Shown here in pieces: positions 10,299 to 17,156 of a stretch of DNA of 51,907 bases (positions are counted from its first letter, which is position 1; each line of letters opens with the position of its first letter). Below the pieces are notes generated by a model that had not been told where the DNA came from, made no database searches, and worked only from the letters and a program-made list of their open reading frames with translations. Where the stretch lies: contig NZ_DS022294.1 in the NCBI RefSeq assembly GCF_000153765.1, positions 1,023,456 through 1,075,362 on the forward strand, in the 5' to 3' direction. The position numbers and the translations under genes were made by a program. Source of the DNA: Mariprofundus ferrooxydans PV-1 (lineage in GTDB: Bacteria; Pseudomonadota; Zetaproteobacteria; Mariprofundales; Mariprofundaceae).

Positions 10299-10313
10299 TG
10301 GCACCAATCCTGC
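10299..10313 (+). promoter_or_regulatory. Sigma-54-like promoter of the pilus-type ATPase gene
   Basis: TGGCAC (10299-10304), five bases, then CTGC (10310-10313) matches the sigma-54 pattern TGGCAC-N5-TTGC with one mismatch and the required GG-to-GC spacing. A start near 10324 would give a leader of about 16 bases that holds the AGGAGG ribosome-binding site at 10330-10335 ahead of ATG 10340. RpoN control is well known for type IV pilus genes. A similar string occurs by chance inside lnt, so placement is the main support. Confidence 0.5.
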
Positions 10314-10339
10314 TGTAGCAGCGTTCTGCAGGAGGCAAG

Positions 10340-11447
10340 ATGAGTGAAGTTCGGCAAGGCGGCAGCACAGGCGAAGAGATAGAGGGATTAGATCAGCAAC
10401 CTGGTGGTACTTTTGCCGGTATACTGATCAATGACGGCGTGCTTACTGCCGGACAGGTGAAGAAATCTGTCCGTGTTCAGGAAAAGCTGGGCGCAAGCAA
10501 GTTGTTGTCCACCATATTTGTTGAACTGGGCATGCTGACCGAGGATGAGCATCGTCGGCTGGTGTGCAAACATGGTCGCAGTTTTCGTTTGGGTGAACTG
10601 TTTTGCGAGCTTGGTTATATCACGCTGGCACAGCTGTTGCAGGCAGAATTGGTACTGAAACAATCGCCTGGCAAGCGCATAGGGGCTATTTTCCGTGAGC
10701 TGGGCATGATTGATGATCGTCAGCTGGCTCAGGCACTGTCGGAACAGTTGAGGATACCGCTGATCCATATCGACCTGGATACAGCGGATCATGATTTGAT
10801 GCGTCAATTTCCAGTTAAATTTATGCGTATGCATCTGGCTGTGCCCTATGAGGCCAGTGCCACCAGAGTTTCAATCGCTACAGCCAATCCGTTGGACAAC
10901 CCGGCTATCGAGGAGGTGGAGCGGCGCCTGCGCAAGAAGGCGGTGGTTGTTATTGCGGCGGAAAGCGCATTGTTGTCGATGCTGGGCAAACTTGAAATGG
11001 CTGGCGGCAAAGGGAGCGAGCAGCACGACCAGGTGGCCGAGGTCGTGGACAGTATTTTGCTGGCGGCGATTCGTCAGCACGCAAGCGATATTCACATTGA
11101 ACCGATGGAGAGTCATACGCGCATCCGCCTGCGTCTGGATGGAGTGCTGATCCACAAAATGGATCTGCCGTCTGAGCTGGCACAGCGGGTAATTGCCCGC
11201 CTTAAGGTGTTGGCAAGTATGGATATCTCCGATAGCAGGCGGCATCAGGATGGCCGTTTCAGTCGCGATGTGGGACATATTAATGCGGATTATCGCGTCT
11301 CCACCTATGTGACCATCTATGGTGAAAATATGGTAATGCGTGTGCTCCGCAGTACTGGCGGACTGAAGAATATCGAACAGATCAGTATGAGTCGCGGCCT
11401 GCTGGATCGGTTCAAGCACGAGGCGCTGGATGTGCCGACGGGGGTGA
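10340..11447 (+). pseudogene. PilB/GspE-family ATPase, 5' part, interrupted by an IS256-family element
   Basis: This is the N-terminal 369 codons of a secretion/pilus assembly ATPase of the PilB/GspE family. It holds repeated T2SSE_N-like helical units (residues about 20-135, with FVELGMLT, CELGYITLAQ and FRELGMID), then the N2 domain with RQHASDIHIEP and the RLRLDGVL strand. The gene begins at ATG 10340 after a strong AGGAGG site. It stops being itself at codon 370, just before Walker A, where the insertion sequence enters. The frame then reads 16 codons into the element and ends at 11494. Removing the element and one 8-base repeat restores a 634-codon gene ending at 13566. The truncated product lacks the ATPase core and should be non-functional as a motor. 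Confidence 0.92.
11440..11447 (+). repeat. Target-site duplication, left copy
   Basis: GGGGGTGA occurs directly outside the left inverted repeat and again at 12762-12769. Eight bases is the usual IS256-family duplication size. A preceding C is also shared, so nine bases cannot be excluded. Confidence 0.88.
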
Positions 11448-11472
11448 GAGGCTGTAAATTGAACTGTGTAAA
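11448..11472 (+). repeat. Left terminal inverted repeat of the IS256-family element
   Basis: The first 25 bases, starting GAGGCTGTAAATTG, mirror the right end at 12737-12761 with four mismatches. The outer edge abuts the GGGGGTGA duplication. Confidence 0.9.
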
Positions 11473-11507
11473 TGCTTTACTCAGCAAGAACTGAGGAAGG
11501 AGCATTT

Positions 11508-12728
11508 ATGAAGAAGAATGAGAAACGAAACGAGCTTGAAGCGATTGCCCGTGAGCTGGCGAAGCACGTCAAGACCGAAGAAGATTTGTCTAATCTGAGC
11601 CGAGACCTGGTGAAGATGACAGTTGAGGCGGCGCTTGGTGGAGAAATGGAAGCACATCTGGGCTATGCCCCGAGCGAGCGCAGCGATTCATCTAACAGCC
11701 GCAATGGTTATTCAACCAAGCGCCTGATTGGTGGGCACGGTGAAGTCGAGATTGAGGTCCCCCGGGATCGTCATTCGAGCTTTGAGCCTCGTATTGTGGA
11801 GAAGGGCCAGAGTCGTCTGACGCAATTTGATGATCAGATTCTGGCCTTATATGCCAAGGGCATGAGTACACGGGACATTGTGGCCGCATTTAAGGAGATG
11901 TACGGCGCCGATGTTTCTGCCGGATTGATTTCCAAGGTAACCGAATCTGTACTGGAACGGGTTGTTGAGTGGCAGAACCGTCCACTGGATACTCTGTATC
12001 CGATTCTGTATCTGGACTGCATCGTGGTGAAGATTCGCCAGGATAAGCGGGTTCTGAACAAGGCCATCTATATTGCCTTGGGCATCAATCTTGAGGGCGA
12101 GAAGGAAGTTCTCGGTCTTTGGCTGTCCGAGAACGAGGGTGCGAAGTTCTGGCTTTCAGTGCTGACGGAGCTGAAGAACCGGGGTATGCAAGATGCCTTT
12201 ATCGCCTGTGTGGACGGCCTGACGGGCTTTCCGGACGCCATCAACGCGGTGTTCCCGCAAACGAAGGTGCAGCTATGCATCGTGCACATGGTGCGCAACG
12301 CCTTGCGCTTTGTTGCCTGGAAGGATCGCAAGCACGTGGCTACGGATTTGCGTAGGATTTACCAGTCGGTCACTGTGGAAGAAGCTGAACGGGAGTTGGA
12401 TATCTTTGCTGAGAAATGGGATGGAAAATATCCGTCCATCAGCATCATGTGGCGCAGGCATTGGCCAAATCTGATCACGATTTTTGAATATCCTGATGAG
12501 ATCCGCAAGGTCATTTACACGACCAATGCGATCGAATCGCTCAACAGCGTGATTCGCAAGGCCATCAAGAATCGCAAGGTATTCCCAAACGATCAGGCGG
12601 CCATGAAGGTCGTCTGGCTGGCCATCGAGGCTGCGGCCAAAAAATGGACCATGCCCATTCGCGACTGGAAAGCCGCACTGAACCGCTTTATGATCGAGTT
12701 TCCGGATCGAATGCCGGAGAGAATCTGA
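11508..12728 (+). CDS. IS256-family (mutator-type) transposase
   Basis: This 406-residue DDE transposase appears intact. The N-terminal part has GYAPSERSDSSNSRNGYSTK, typical of the mutator family. The catalytic residues can be assigned as D170 (YLDCIVVK), D236 (ACVDGLTGFPDA) and E343 (TTNAIESLNSVIRK), with the CIVHMVRN helix between the last two. ATG 11508 follows an excellent AGGAAGGAG site; the frame is open further upstream into the repeat and the host gene but without a start signal. The TGA at 12726-12728 lies just before the right inverted repeat. It mobilises its own element by a copy-out or cut-and-paste route as known for the family. Confidence 0.97.
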   Translation: MKKNEKRNELEAIARELAKHVKTEEDLSNLSRDLVKMTVEAALGGEMEAHLGYAPSERSDSSNSRNGYSTKRLIGGHGEVEIEVPRDRHSSFEPRIVEKGQSRLTQFDDQILALYAKGMSTRDIVAAFKEMYGADVSAGLISKVTESVLERVVEWQNRPLDTLYPILYLDCIVVKIRQDKRVLNKAIYIALGINLEGEKEVLGLWLSENEGAKFWLSVLTELKNRGMQDAFIACVDGLTGFPDAINAVFPQTKVQLCIVHMVRNALRFVAWKDRKHVATDLRRIYQSVTVEEAERELDIFAEKWDGKYPSISIMWRRHWPNLITIFEYPDEIRKVIYTTNAIESLNSVIRKAIKNRKVFPNDQAAMKVVWLAIEAAAKKWTMPIRDWKAALNRFMIEFPDRMPERI

Positions 12729-12736
12729 GATGGCTA

Positions 12737-12761
12737 TTTACACAGATAGATTTACAGGCTC
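12737..12761 (-). repeat. Right terminal inverted repeat of the IS256-family element
   Basis: Read on the minus strand, this begins GAGCCTGTAAATC and matches the left end at 21 of 25 positions. It holds an outward-facing TTTACA (12751-12756) that could act as a -35 box, but no good -10 box lies at the right distance in the host sequence. Confidence 0.9.
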
Positions 12762-12769
12762 GGGGGTGA
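12762..12769 (+). repeat. Target-site duplication, right copy
   Basis: This GGGGGTGA is identical to 11440-11447. Joining 11447 directly to 12770 restores the frame reading V-P-T-G-V-I-L-I-T-G-P-T-G across the Walker A motif. Confidence 0.88.
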
Positions 12770-13566
12770 TTCTGATTACCGGCCCGACCGGGTCAGGCAA
12801 AACGACGACCCTGTATGCCGCCATTGATTATCTCAATCGCCCGACCACCAAAATCATTACCGTTGAGGATCCGGTCGAATATGTTGTGCCTGGTATTATC
12901 CAGTGCTCGGTTGATGAAACGGCCGGTCGCTCATTCGATGACTCATTGCGGGCAGTGGTGCGGCAGGATCCGGATGTTATTGTCATGGGCGAGGTGCGGG
13001 ACAGGAAATCCGCACAGGTGGCGGTGCAGGCAGCCCTGACCGGGCACAAGGTGCTGACAACATTTCATACAGAAGATTCGATCGGTGGCTTGTTGCGCCT
13101 GATCGATATGGGCATTGAAACATTTCTGATCTCCTCGACTGTGGTCAGTATTCTGGCCCAGCGTCTGATTCGCACCATTTGCCCGGACTGCCGGCAGGCT
13201 TATATGCCGAATAAACGTATAGCCAACATGATCGGCATTGATGATGCCACGCTCAGGTCACACACCTTCTATCGCGGCACAGGTTGCGGTACCTGTTATG
13301 GCACCGGTTATCATGGTCGCACGGCGTTGCATGAGCTGCTGGTGCTCAATGAGGATGTACGCGAGGCGATACTGGAGCGGCGCTCCTCGCAGGATGTGCG
13401 CAAGATCAGTTGCGAGAGCACGCAGCTGTTGTCACTGATGGAGGATGGTTTGTACAAGGTATTGCTGGGTTTTACCACGGCTGAGGAGGTGTATCGCATT
13501 GTACCGCGTGCGATCGCGCATCGCAGTGTGGCAGAAATTTATGAATTGATGGGGCATGAAAAATGA
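12762..13566 (+). pseudogene. PilB/GspE-family ATPase, 3' part with the catalytic domain
   Basis: This is the C-terminal ATPase half of the gene split by the insertion. It contains Walker A GPTGSGKT (residues 374-381 of the restored protein), the Asp box TVEDPVEY, Walker B VIVMGEVRD, the His box TFHTEDSIGG and a four-cysteine zinc site (CPDC and CGTC). An ATG at 12730 inside the element gives an open frame of 278 codons that adds 11 element-derived residues (MAIYTDRFTGS) in front of the host sequence, so a catalytic fragment might be made. The TGA overlaps the next gene as ATGA. The original 634-residue protein fits a PilB or GspE length. No pilC, pilM-Q or gsp neighbours are present, so the exact machine is unknown. 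Confidence 0.9.
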
Positions 13567-14414
13567 GTGTGGATGCATTTAAACTGGCGCAGGAGATTCG
13601 CCGCCGATTCGAGGAAGGGGATGCCCGCCTGCCCGTATTGCCTGAGGCTGTCATCAAGGTTCGGGCGATGGTGAATGACAAGGACAAGGGCGCGGCCGAT
13701 ATTGCCAAGGTTATTGCTACGGATTCGACATTTTCGACAACGGTGCTGCGCATTGCCAACAGTGCCCGCTTCAAAACGGCAGGTGTTGAGATTCGCAACC
13801 TGTCGATGGCTATCCAGCGCCTGGGAGGACGCCGTACATTGCAGCTTATGACGGCTATCTCCTCACAGATTCATCTGGCCGTGAAGGATCCGGATCTGCA
13901 GGCGCTGTTGCGCGAAAGTACGCAGCACTCGCTGCTGGTAGCAGCCGCTGCCCAGCATCTGGCATGCCTGGTCGGCAGTGTTGATCCGGAAGAGGCATTT
14001 ATGGGCGGCATGCTGTTTGATGTCGGTGTGGCCGCGATTATCTGTGCGGTGCCGGAAGAAATGGCCGCCTGTGATGACCAGCAGCGGCATGAGCTGCTGC
14101 GTCAGTTACACCGTGAGATGGGCGGGCGCTTGCTGACCTATTGGGAGATGCCGGATGCCTTTATCGCTTTGGCATCCCATCATGGCGTTGAGGCGGATGA
14201 CCGGCCACGTGAAAATCTGATCGATGTGATTGATGTCGTGCAATTTCTGCTGGCGGGGACAGGCCATACACCTCCCTTTGACGTCATGCCGGAGGGGATT
14301 GATGTGTTGCACTACCCGCCTATGAAACGACTAGGTCTGAATGAAACGCATCTGGCAGCCGTCGAAGTGGAGCTGGAGGACGGTTTCGAAGAACTGGCAG
14401 GTATTTTCAGTTAG
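13563..14414 (+). CDS. HDOD-domain protein
   Basis: This 283-residue cytoplasmic protein is built around an HDOD domain, a non-catalytic relative of HD phosphohydrolases found in signalling proteins. LPVLPEAVIKVR and ATDSTFSTTVLRIANSARF near residues 25-75 are typical, as is SMAIQRLGGRRTLQL. The metal-binding HD pair is replaced by FD in GGMLFDVGVAAII, so hydrolase activity is unlikely. The start overlaps the stop of the pilus-type ATPase by four bases (ATGA), so it was co-translated with it, and the upstream insertion may now reduce its expression. HDOD proteins are known to influence type IV pili and motility in several proteobacteria, which fits the pairing. Confidence 0.88.
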   Translation: MSVDAFKLAQEIRRRFEEGDARLPVLPEAVIKVRAMVNDKDKGAADIAKVIATDSTFSTTVLRIANSARFKTAGVEIRNLSMAIQRLGGRRTLQLMTAISSQIHLAVKDPDLQALLRESTQHSLLVAAAAQHLACLVGSVDPEEAFMGGMLFDVGVAAIICAVPEEMAACDDQQRHELLRQLHREMGGRLLTYWEMPDAFIALASHHGVEADDRPRENLIDVIDVVQFLLAGTGHTPPFDVMPEGIDVLHYPPMKRLGLNETHLAAVEVELEDGFEELAGIFS

Positions 14415-15489
14415 TCGTCGATTGGCTCTCGACCGGTGCGCTGATCGTCCAGATATGAAAGCCGGAGACGGAGCCTGAGTTCAGCTGGTGCCGGGCACGC
14501 TGCTCTTTGCTGATTTTGCGATCCGAATGAAAATAGACTTTGCCATCAAGCCCCATAGAGGGGGCGCCGTCGCGAGCGCTATCACTGGTCAGTTGGGTGA
14601 GATTGCGACCGTTGGTTCCAATGCGCCAGATATCCCACTGTCCGCCATCGGCATGACGCAGGTCAGGTTTGCTGCGATTGGATGTGAACAGCAGCCACTG
14701 TCCGTCACGGCTCCATGCCGGTTGAACATCCTCGCTTCTGCTGTCGGTGAGCTGAATCAGCTCAGAACCATCCGGATGCATGCGGAACAGATGCATGCTG
14801 CGTCCTGTCGCCATGGAAAACGCGATCCACTTCCCATCCGGTGACAGGGCAGGATTGACGCCTGCAGAGAGTACTTTCTCGCTGCCATCGCTGTTAAAGC
14901 GGACGATTTCTGTCTGGAAACCCGGGAAGCTCCAGTTGTTGAAGCTCTCTTTTGTGCCGGCTTTAGAGATTCGGTGATCATTATTATTGCTGCGCCTGGC
15001 GGACTTGAGTCGAACGGCGATGATGGATTGATCCGGCAGTAATAAGGGTTGCGTGATCATGCCGCGCAACGACTGAATGCGGCGTTGCATAGCCTCACCG
15101 TCTGATATTTTTTCCCACAGCCCCAGCCCACCGGCCCGCTCCGACAAATAATAGACATGGCCATCATCCAGCCACCCTGCGGAGTCCAGGGCCCTGTCAT
15201 CATCGCTAACCGGGTTGGCCGGGTCGCCATTTTCACTATAGCGGCGGGAAATCCACGCCTGTTTCCCTTTGCTGCTCAGGGTCATCAGAAAGCGGCCGTT
15301 TGGCGAAAGGCGGGGATACATTTCAGTTTGACGTGGCTCCAGTGTCAGCAGCTGCGCTGAATCTGCAGGCTGGGTCTGTTGCTGTGCCTGCGACGGTCGG
15401 TGTTCGTTCAGCCAGTCGAGAAGGGAGTTGGCGGCAGCCGGCTGGGATGCAGCGCTAATGCAAAGGATCAGGCCGATGATTCTTTTCAT
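14407..15489 (-). CDS. Secreted TolB/PD40-like beta-propeller protein
   Basis: The 360-residue protein starts with a signal peptide (MKRIIGLILCISAASQPAAA, cleavage near residue 21), so it is exported. Several WD40-like PD40 repeats follow: YPRLSPNGRFLMTLS, NPALSPDGKWIAFS, VQPAWSRDGQWLLFTSNRS and a last one with APSMGLDGKVYFHSD. This resembles the TolB propeller, but the N-terminal TolB domain is missing and there are no tol-pal neighbours, so it is not TolB itself. The function is unknown. ATG 15489 follows GGAGAG. The 3' end overlaps the HDOD gene tail to tail by eight bases. Its upstream region holds a -10 box, a Crp-type site, an FNR-like site and a G12 tract, described separately. Confidence 0.78.
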   Translation of the reverse strand: MKRIIGLILCISAASQPAAANSLLDWLNEHRPSQAQQQTQPADSAQLLTLEPRQTEMYPRLSPNGRFLMTLSSKGKQAWISRRYSENGDPANPVSDDDRALDSAGWLDDGHVYYLSERAGGLGLWEKISDGEAMQRRIQSLRGMITQPLLLPDQSIIAVRLKSARRSNNNDHRISKAGTKESFNNWSFPGFQTEIVRFNSDGSEKVLSAGVNPALSPDGKWIAFSMATGRSMHLFRMHPDGSELIQLTDSRSEDVQPAWSRDGQWLLFTSNRSKPDLRHADGGQWDIWRIGTNGRNLTQLTSDSARDGAPSMGLDGKVYFHSDRKISKEQRARHQLNSGSVSGFHIWTISAPVESQSTTN

Positions 15490-15519
15490 ATTGCTCTCCT
15501 GTCAATGTATCAGTATGCC

Positions 15520-15531
15520 GGGGGGGGGGGG
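15520..15531. repeat. Homopolymer of 12 G (C12 on the transcript) in the leader of the PD40 gene
   Basis: An uninterrupted run of 12 G lies 30-41 bases upstream of the minus-strand ATG at 15489. It falls between the predicted transcription start (about 15545) and the ribosome-binding site. Runs this long are prone to slippage, so the length may vary between cells, and it could also be a sequencing-length error. Confidence 0.9.
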
Positions 15532-15551
15532 CGGATGCACAAGTGGTGCGC

Positions 15552-15557
15552 AATATA
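15552..15557 (-). promoter_or_regulatory. Predicted -10 box of the PD40 gene
   Basis: TATATT on the minus strand would place transcription start near 15545. No good -35 box is present 17 bases upstream, as expected for a promoter that relies on an activator. The choice is supported by the Crp-type site, whose centre then falls at -41.5. Confidence 0.5.
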
Positions 15558-15578
15558 ACGATGGCGATGTCGCATACT

Positions 15579-15594
15579 TGTGATCTGCATCACA
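15579..15594 (-). promoter_or_regulatory. Crp/Fnr-family binding site, consensus Crp type
   Basis: TGTGATCTGCATCACA contains both perfect half-sites of the Crp consensus TGTGA-N6-TCACA and is symmetric over six bases on each side. Its centre is 41.5 bases upstream of the start predicted from the TATATT box, the classic class II activator position. The only gene it can serve at this distance is the PD40 protein gene. Confidence 0.75.
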
Positions 15595-15600
15595 GATAAA

Positions 15601-15614
15601 CTGATGTTCATCAA
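15601..15614 (-). promoter_or_regulatory. FNR-like binding site
   Basis: On the minus strand TTGATGAACATCAG matches the FNR consensus TTGAT-N4-ATCAA with one mismatch. Its centre lies 21 bases, two helical turns, upstream of the Crp-type site, at about -62.5. It would place two regulators of this family on the same DNA face. Confidence 0.5.
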
Positions 15615-15670
15615 TGCTTCAGGTTGAGTTAAAGCGGGTTTGCCGGGGAGGTGTTGTCCCCGTTATTGTA

Positions 15671-16117
15671 TTACGCCTCTGCTTCGAGCAGCTCTTTGAG
15701 GTTGTTGAAATCCATCTCCAGTTCGCGCTTGGCGATATGCGCGACAACCGGGGTGGCTACTTTGAAAAAACGACCGACATCAACACTGAGTGTGCGCTTG
15801 ACCAGTGTGCCGGCCTGTGTCGCTTCAAACGACATGGTGGCAGCCATCGGGAACGGCCCGGTGGTGGATTTCGCTGCCCACTGGCTGCCATCGGGATTGC
15901 GTGCGGTGACCACCCAATCCTGTTCGATCACGCGGCCGAGGAACTTTTCCTTGATATGGTAGATTGTGCCCACACAAGGCGAACCGTCGGTCTTTTTCTC
16001 GGATTCGAGTATCGATGATTGCCACATAGGGTCATTGATATTGTCGTCGACATAGGCGATGACCTCGGCAATCGGACGATTGATTTCAATGCTTACTTCC
16101 AGCTTGCTTAAAGGCAT
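15671..16117 (-). CDS. SRPBCC-fold protein
   Basis: The 148-residue protein has the START/polyketide-cyclase (SRPBCC) pattern: an N-terminal strand KLEVSIEINRPIAEVIAYVDD, a central WVVTARNPDGSQWAAKST strand pair and a long C-terminal helix KRELEMDFNNLKELLEAEA. Such proteins bind a hydrophobic ligand in a deep cavity; no catalytic residues can be assigned. ATG 16117 follows a GGAGGGG site. It stands alone on the minus strand downstream of dapD, 71 bases away, and could be read through from it. The function is unknown. Confidence 0.75.
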   Translation of the reverse strand: MPLSKLEVSIEINRPIAEVIAYVDDNINDPMWQSSILESEKKTDGSPCVGTIYHIKEKFLGRVIEQDWVVTARNPDGSQWAAKSTTGPFPMAATMSFEATQAGTLVKRTLSVDVGRFFKVATPVVAHIAKRELEMDFNNLKELLEAEA

Positions 16118-16188
16118 AACCCCTCCGTATCCCTCTGGTTGATGAAGGGGCTCATATTACACCGGGATTATGGCCGGTGCCAGAGTCA

Positions 16189-17013
16189 TCAGAAGTCGCG
16201 CAGCAGTTCGGTGATGCCGGTTTTTGAACGGGTTTTTTCATCCACCTGCTTGACAATGACTGCGCAGTAGAGATTCGGCCCGCCGGATTTACCCGGCATG
16301 GAGCCGGAGACCACGACAGAGTAAGGTGGCACCTCACCATACATCACTGCGCCGGTTTCGCGGTCGATAATGCGGGTGGACTTTCCGATATAGACGCCCA
16401 TGGATATGACTGAACCTTCACGGACAATGACACCCTCGACAATTTCCGAGCGCGCACCGATAAAGCAGTTGTCCTCAATGATGGTAGGAGTGGCCTGCAG
16501 CGGCTCGAGCACGCCGCCGATACCGACACCGCCGGAGAGATGCACGTTTTTGCCAATCTGGGCGCAGGAACCGACGGTTGACCAGGTATCCACCATGGTG
16601 CCCTCATCAACATAGGCACCGATATTGACGTAGGAGGGCATCAGCACGACCTTGGGGGCGATGAAGGCACCTTTGCGGACGGTGGCAGGAGGCACGACAC
16701 GCATGCCACCCTTGCGGAACATGTCCTCGCCCCAGTTGGCGAACTTCTGCGGCACCTTATCGAAGTAATTGGTGTCGCCACCGCTGATCACCTGATTATC
16801 ATGCAGCTTGAAATAGAGTAGTACTGCTTTCTTCAGCCACTCCTGAGTCACCCATTTACCATCAGCATCCTTTTCAGCAACGCGTACGCCGCCGTCATCC
16901 AGTAGCTGGATGGCGTGCTCGATGGCCTCTCTGATCTCGGCGCTCACCGTGCTGGATGTCCATGACTCGCGTGTATTCCAGGCCTGCTCAATGGTATCCT
17001 GTAAATGGTTCAT
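16189..17013 (-). CDS. dapD: Tetrahydrodipicolinate N-succinyltransferase
   Basis: DapD adds a succinyl group from succinyl-CoA to tetrahydrodipicolinate on the way to diaminopimelate and lysine. The 274-residue length equals that of the Escherichia coli enzyme. The left-handed beta-helix hexapeptide repeats run from about residue 105 ([20 protein letters not shown]) to 220, with [19 protein letters not shown] in the middle and [10 protein letters not shown] near the end. The frame is open to 17043, but ATG 17013 follows AAAGGAG and matches the family start. It lies 143 bases downstream of the PLP decarboxylase gene on the same strand. Together with dapC it identifies the succinylase route. 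Confidence 0.96.
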   Translation of the reverse strand: MNHLQDTIEQAWNTRESWTSSTVSAEIREAIEHAIQLLDDGGVRVAEKDADGKWVTQEWLKKAVLLYFKLHDNQVISGGDTNYFDKVPQKFANWGEDMFRKGGMRVVPPATVRKGAFIAPKVVLMPSYVNIGAYVDEGTMVDTWSTVGSCAQIGKNVHLSGGVGIGGVLEPLQATPTIIEDNCFIGARSEIVEGVIVREGSVISMGVYIGKSTRIIDRETGAVMYGEVPPYSVVVSGSMPGKSGGPNLYCAVIVKQVDEKTRSKTGITELLRDF

Positions 17014-17156
17014 GCTAGCTCCTTTCGCCGAGGTTGCGGTCATCTGCCGCTGCTCTCAGCTGCTCTCCTGATGGCAATCGCATGTGAGCGACTACGTCCT
17101 GTATATGCCAATGCTGCATAATGCGCATGGCCTTGCAAGCACCCTGCCCGCTCTGG

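Larger units (their letters stand above)
11448..12761 (+). mobile_element. IS256-family insertion sequence, 1314 bp, complete
   Basis: The element has terminal inverted repeats at 11448-11472 and 12737-12761 that match at 21 of 25 positions and begin GAG[G/C]CTGTAAAT. It encodes one intact mutator-type transposase in the same direction as the host gene and is flanked by an 8-base direct repeat. Its size fits the IS256 family. The intact transposase, closely matching ends and perfect target duplication suggest a recent and perhaps still mobile insertion. It sits in codon 370 of a PilB/GspE-type gene. Confidence 0.95.

Noticed and set aside
12730-13566. Annotating the 278-codon frame as an intact native ATPase gene
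   Set aside because: Its first 11 codons come from the insertion sequence, and the upstream half of the same gene lies on the other side. It is a hybrid fragment.
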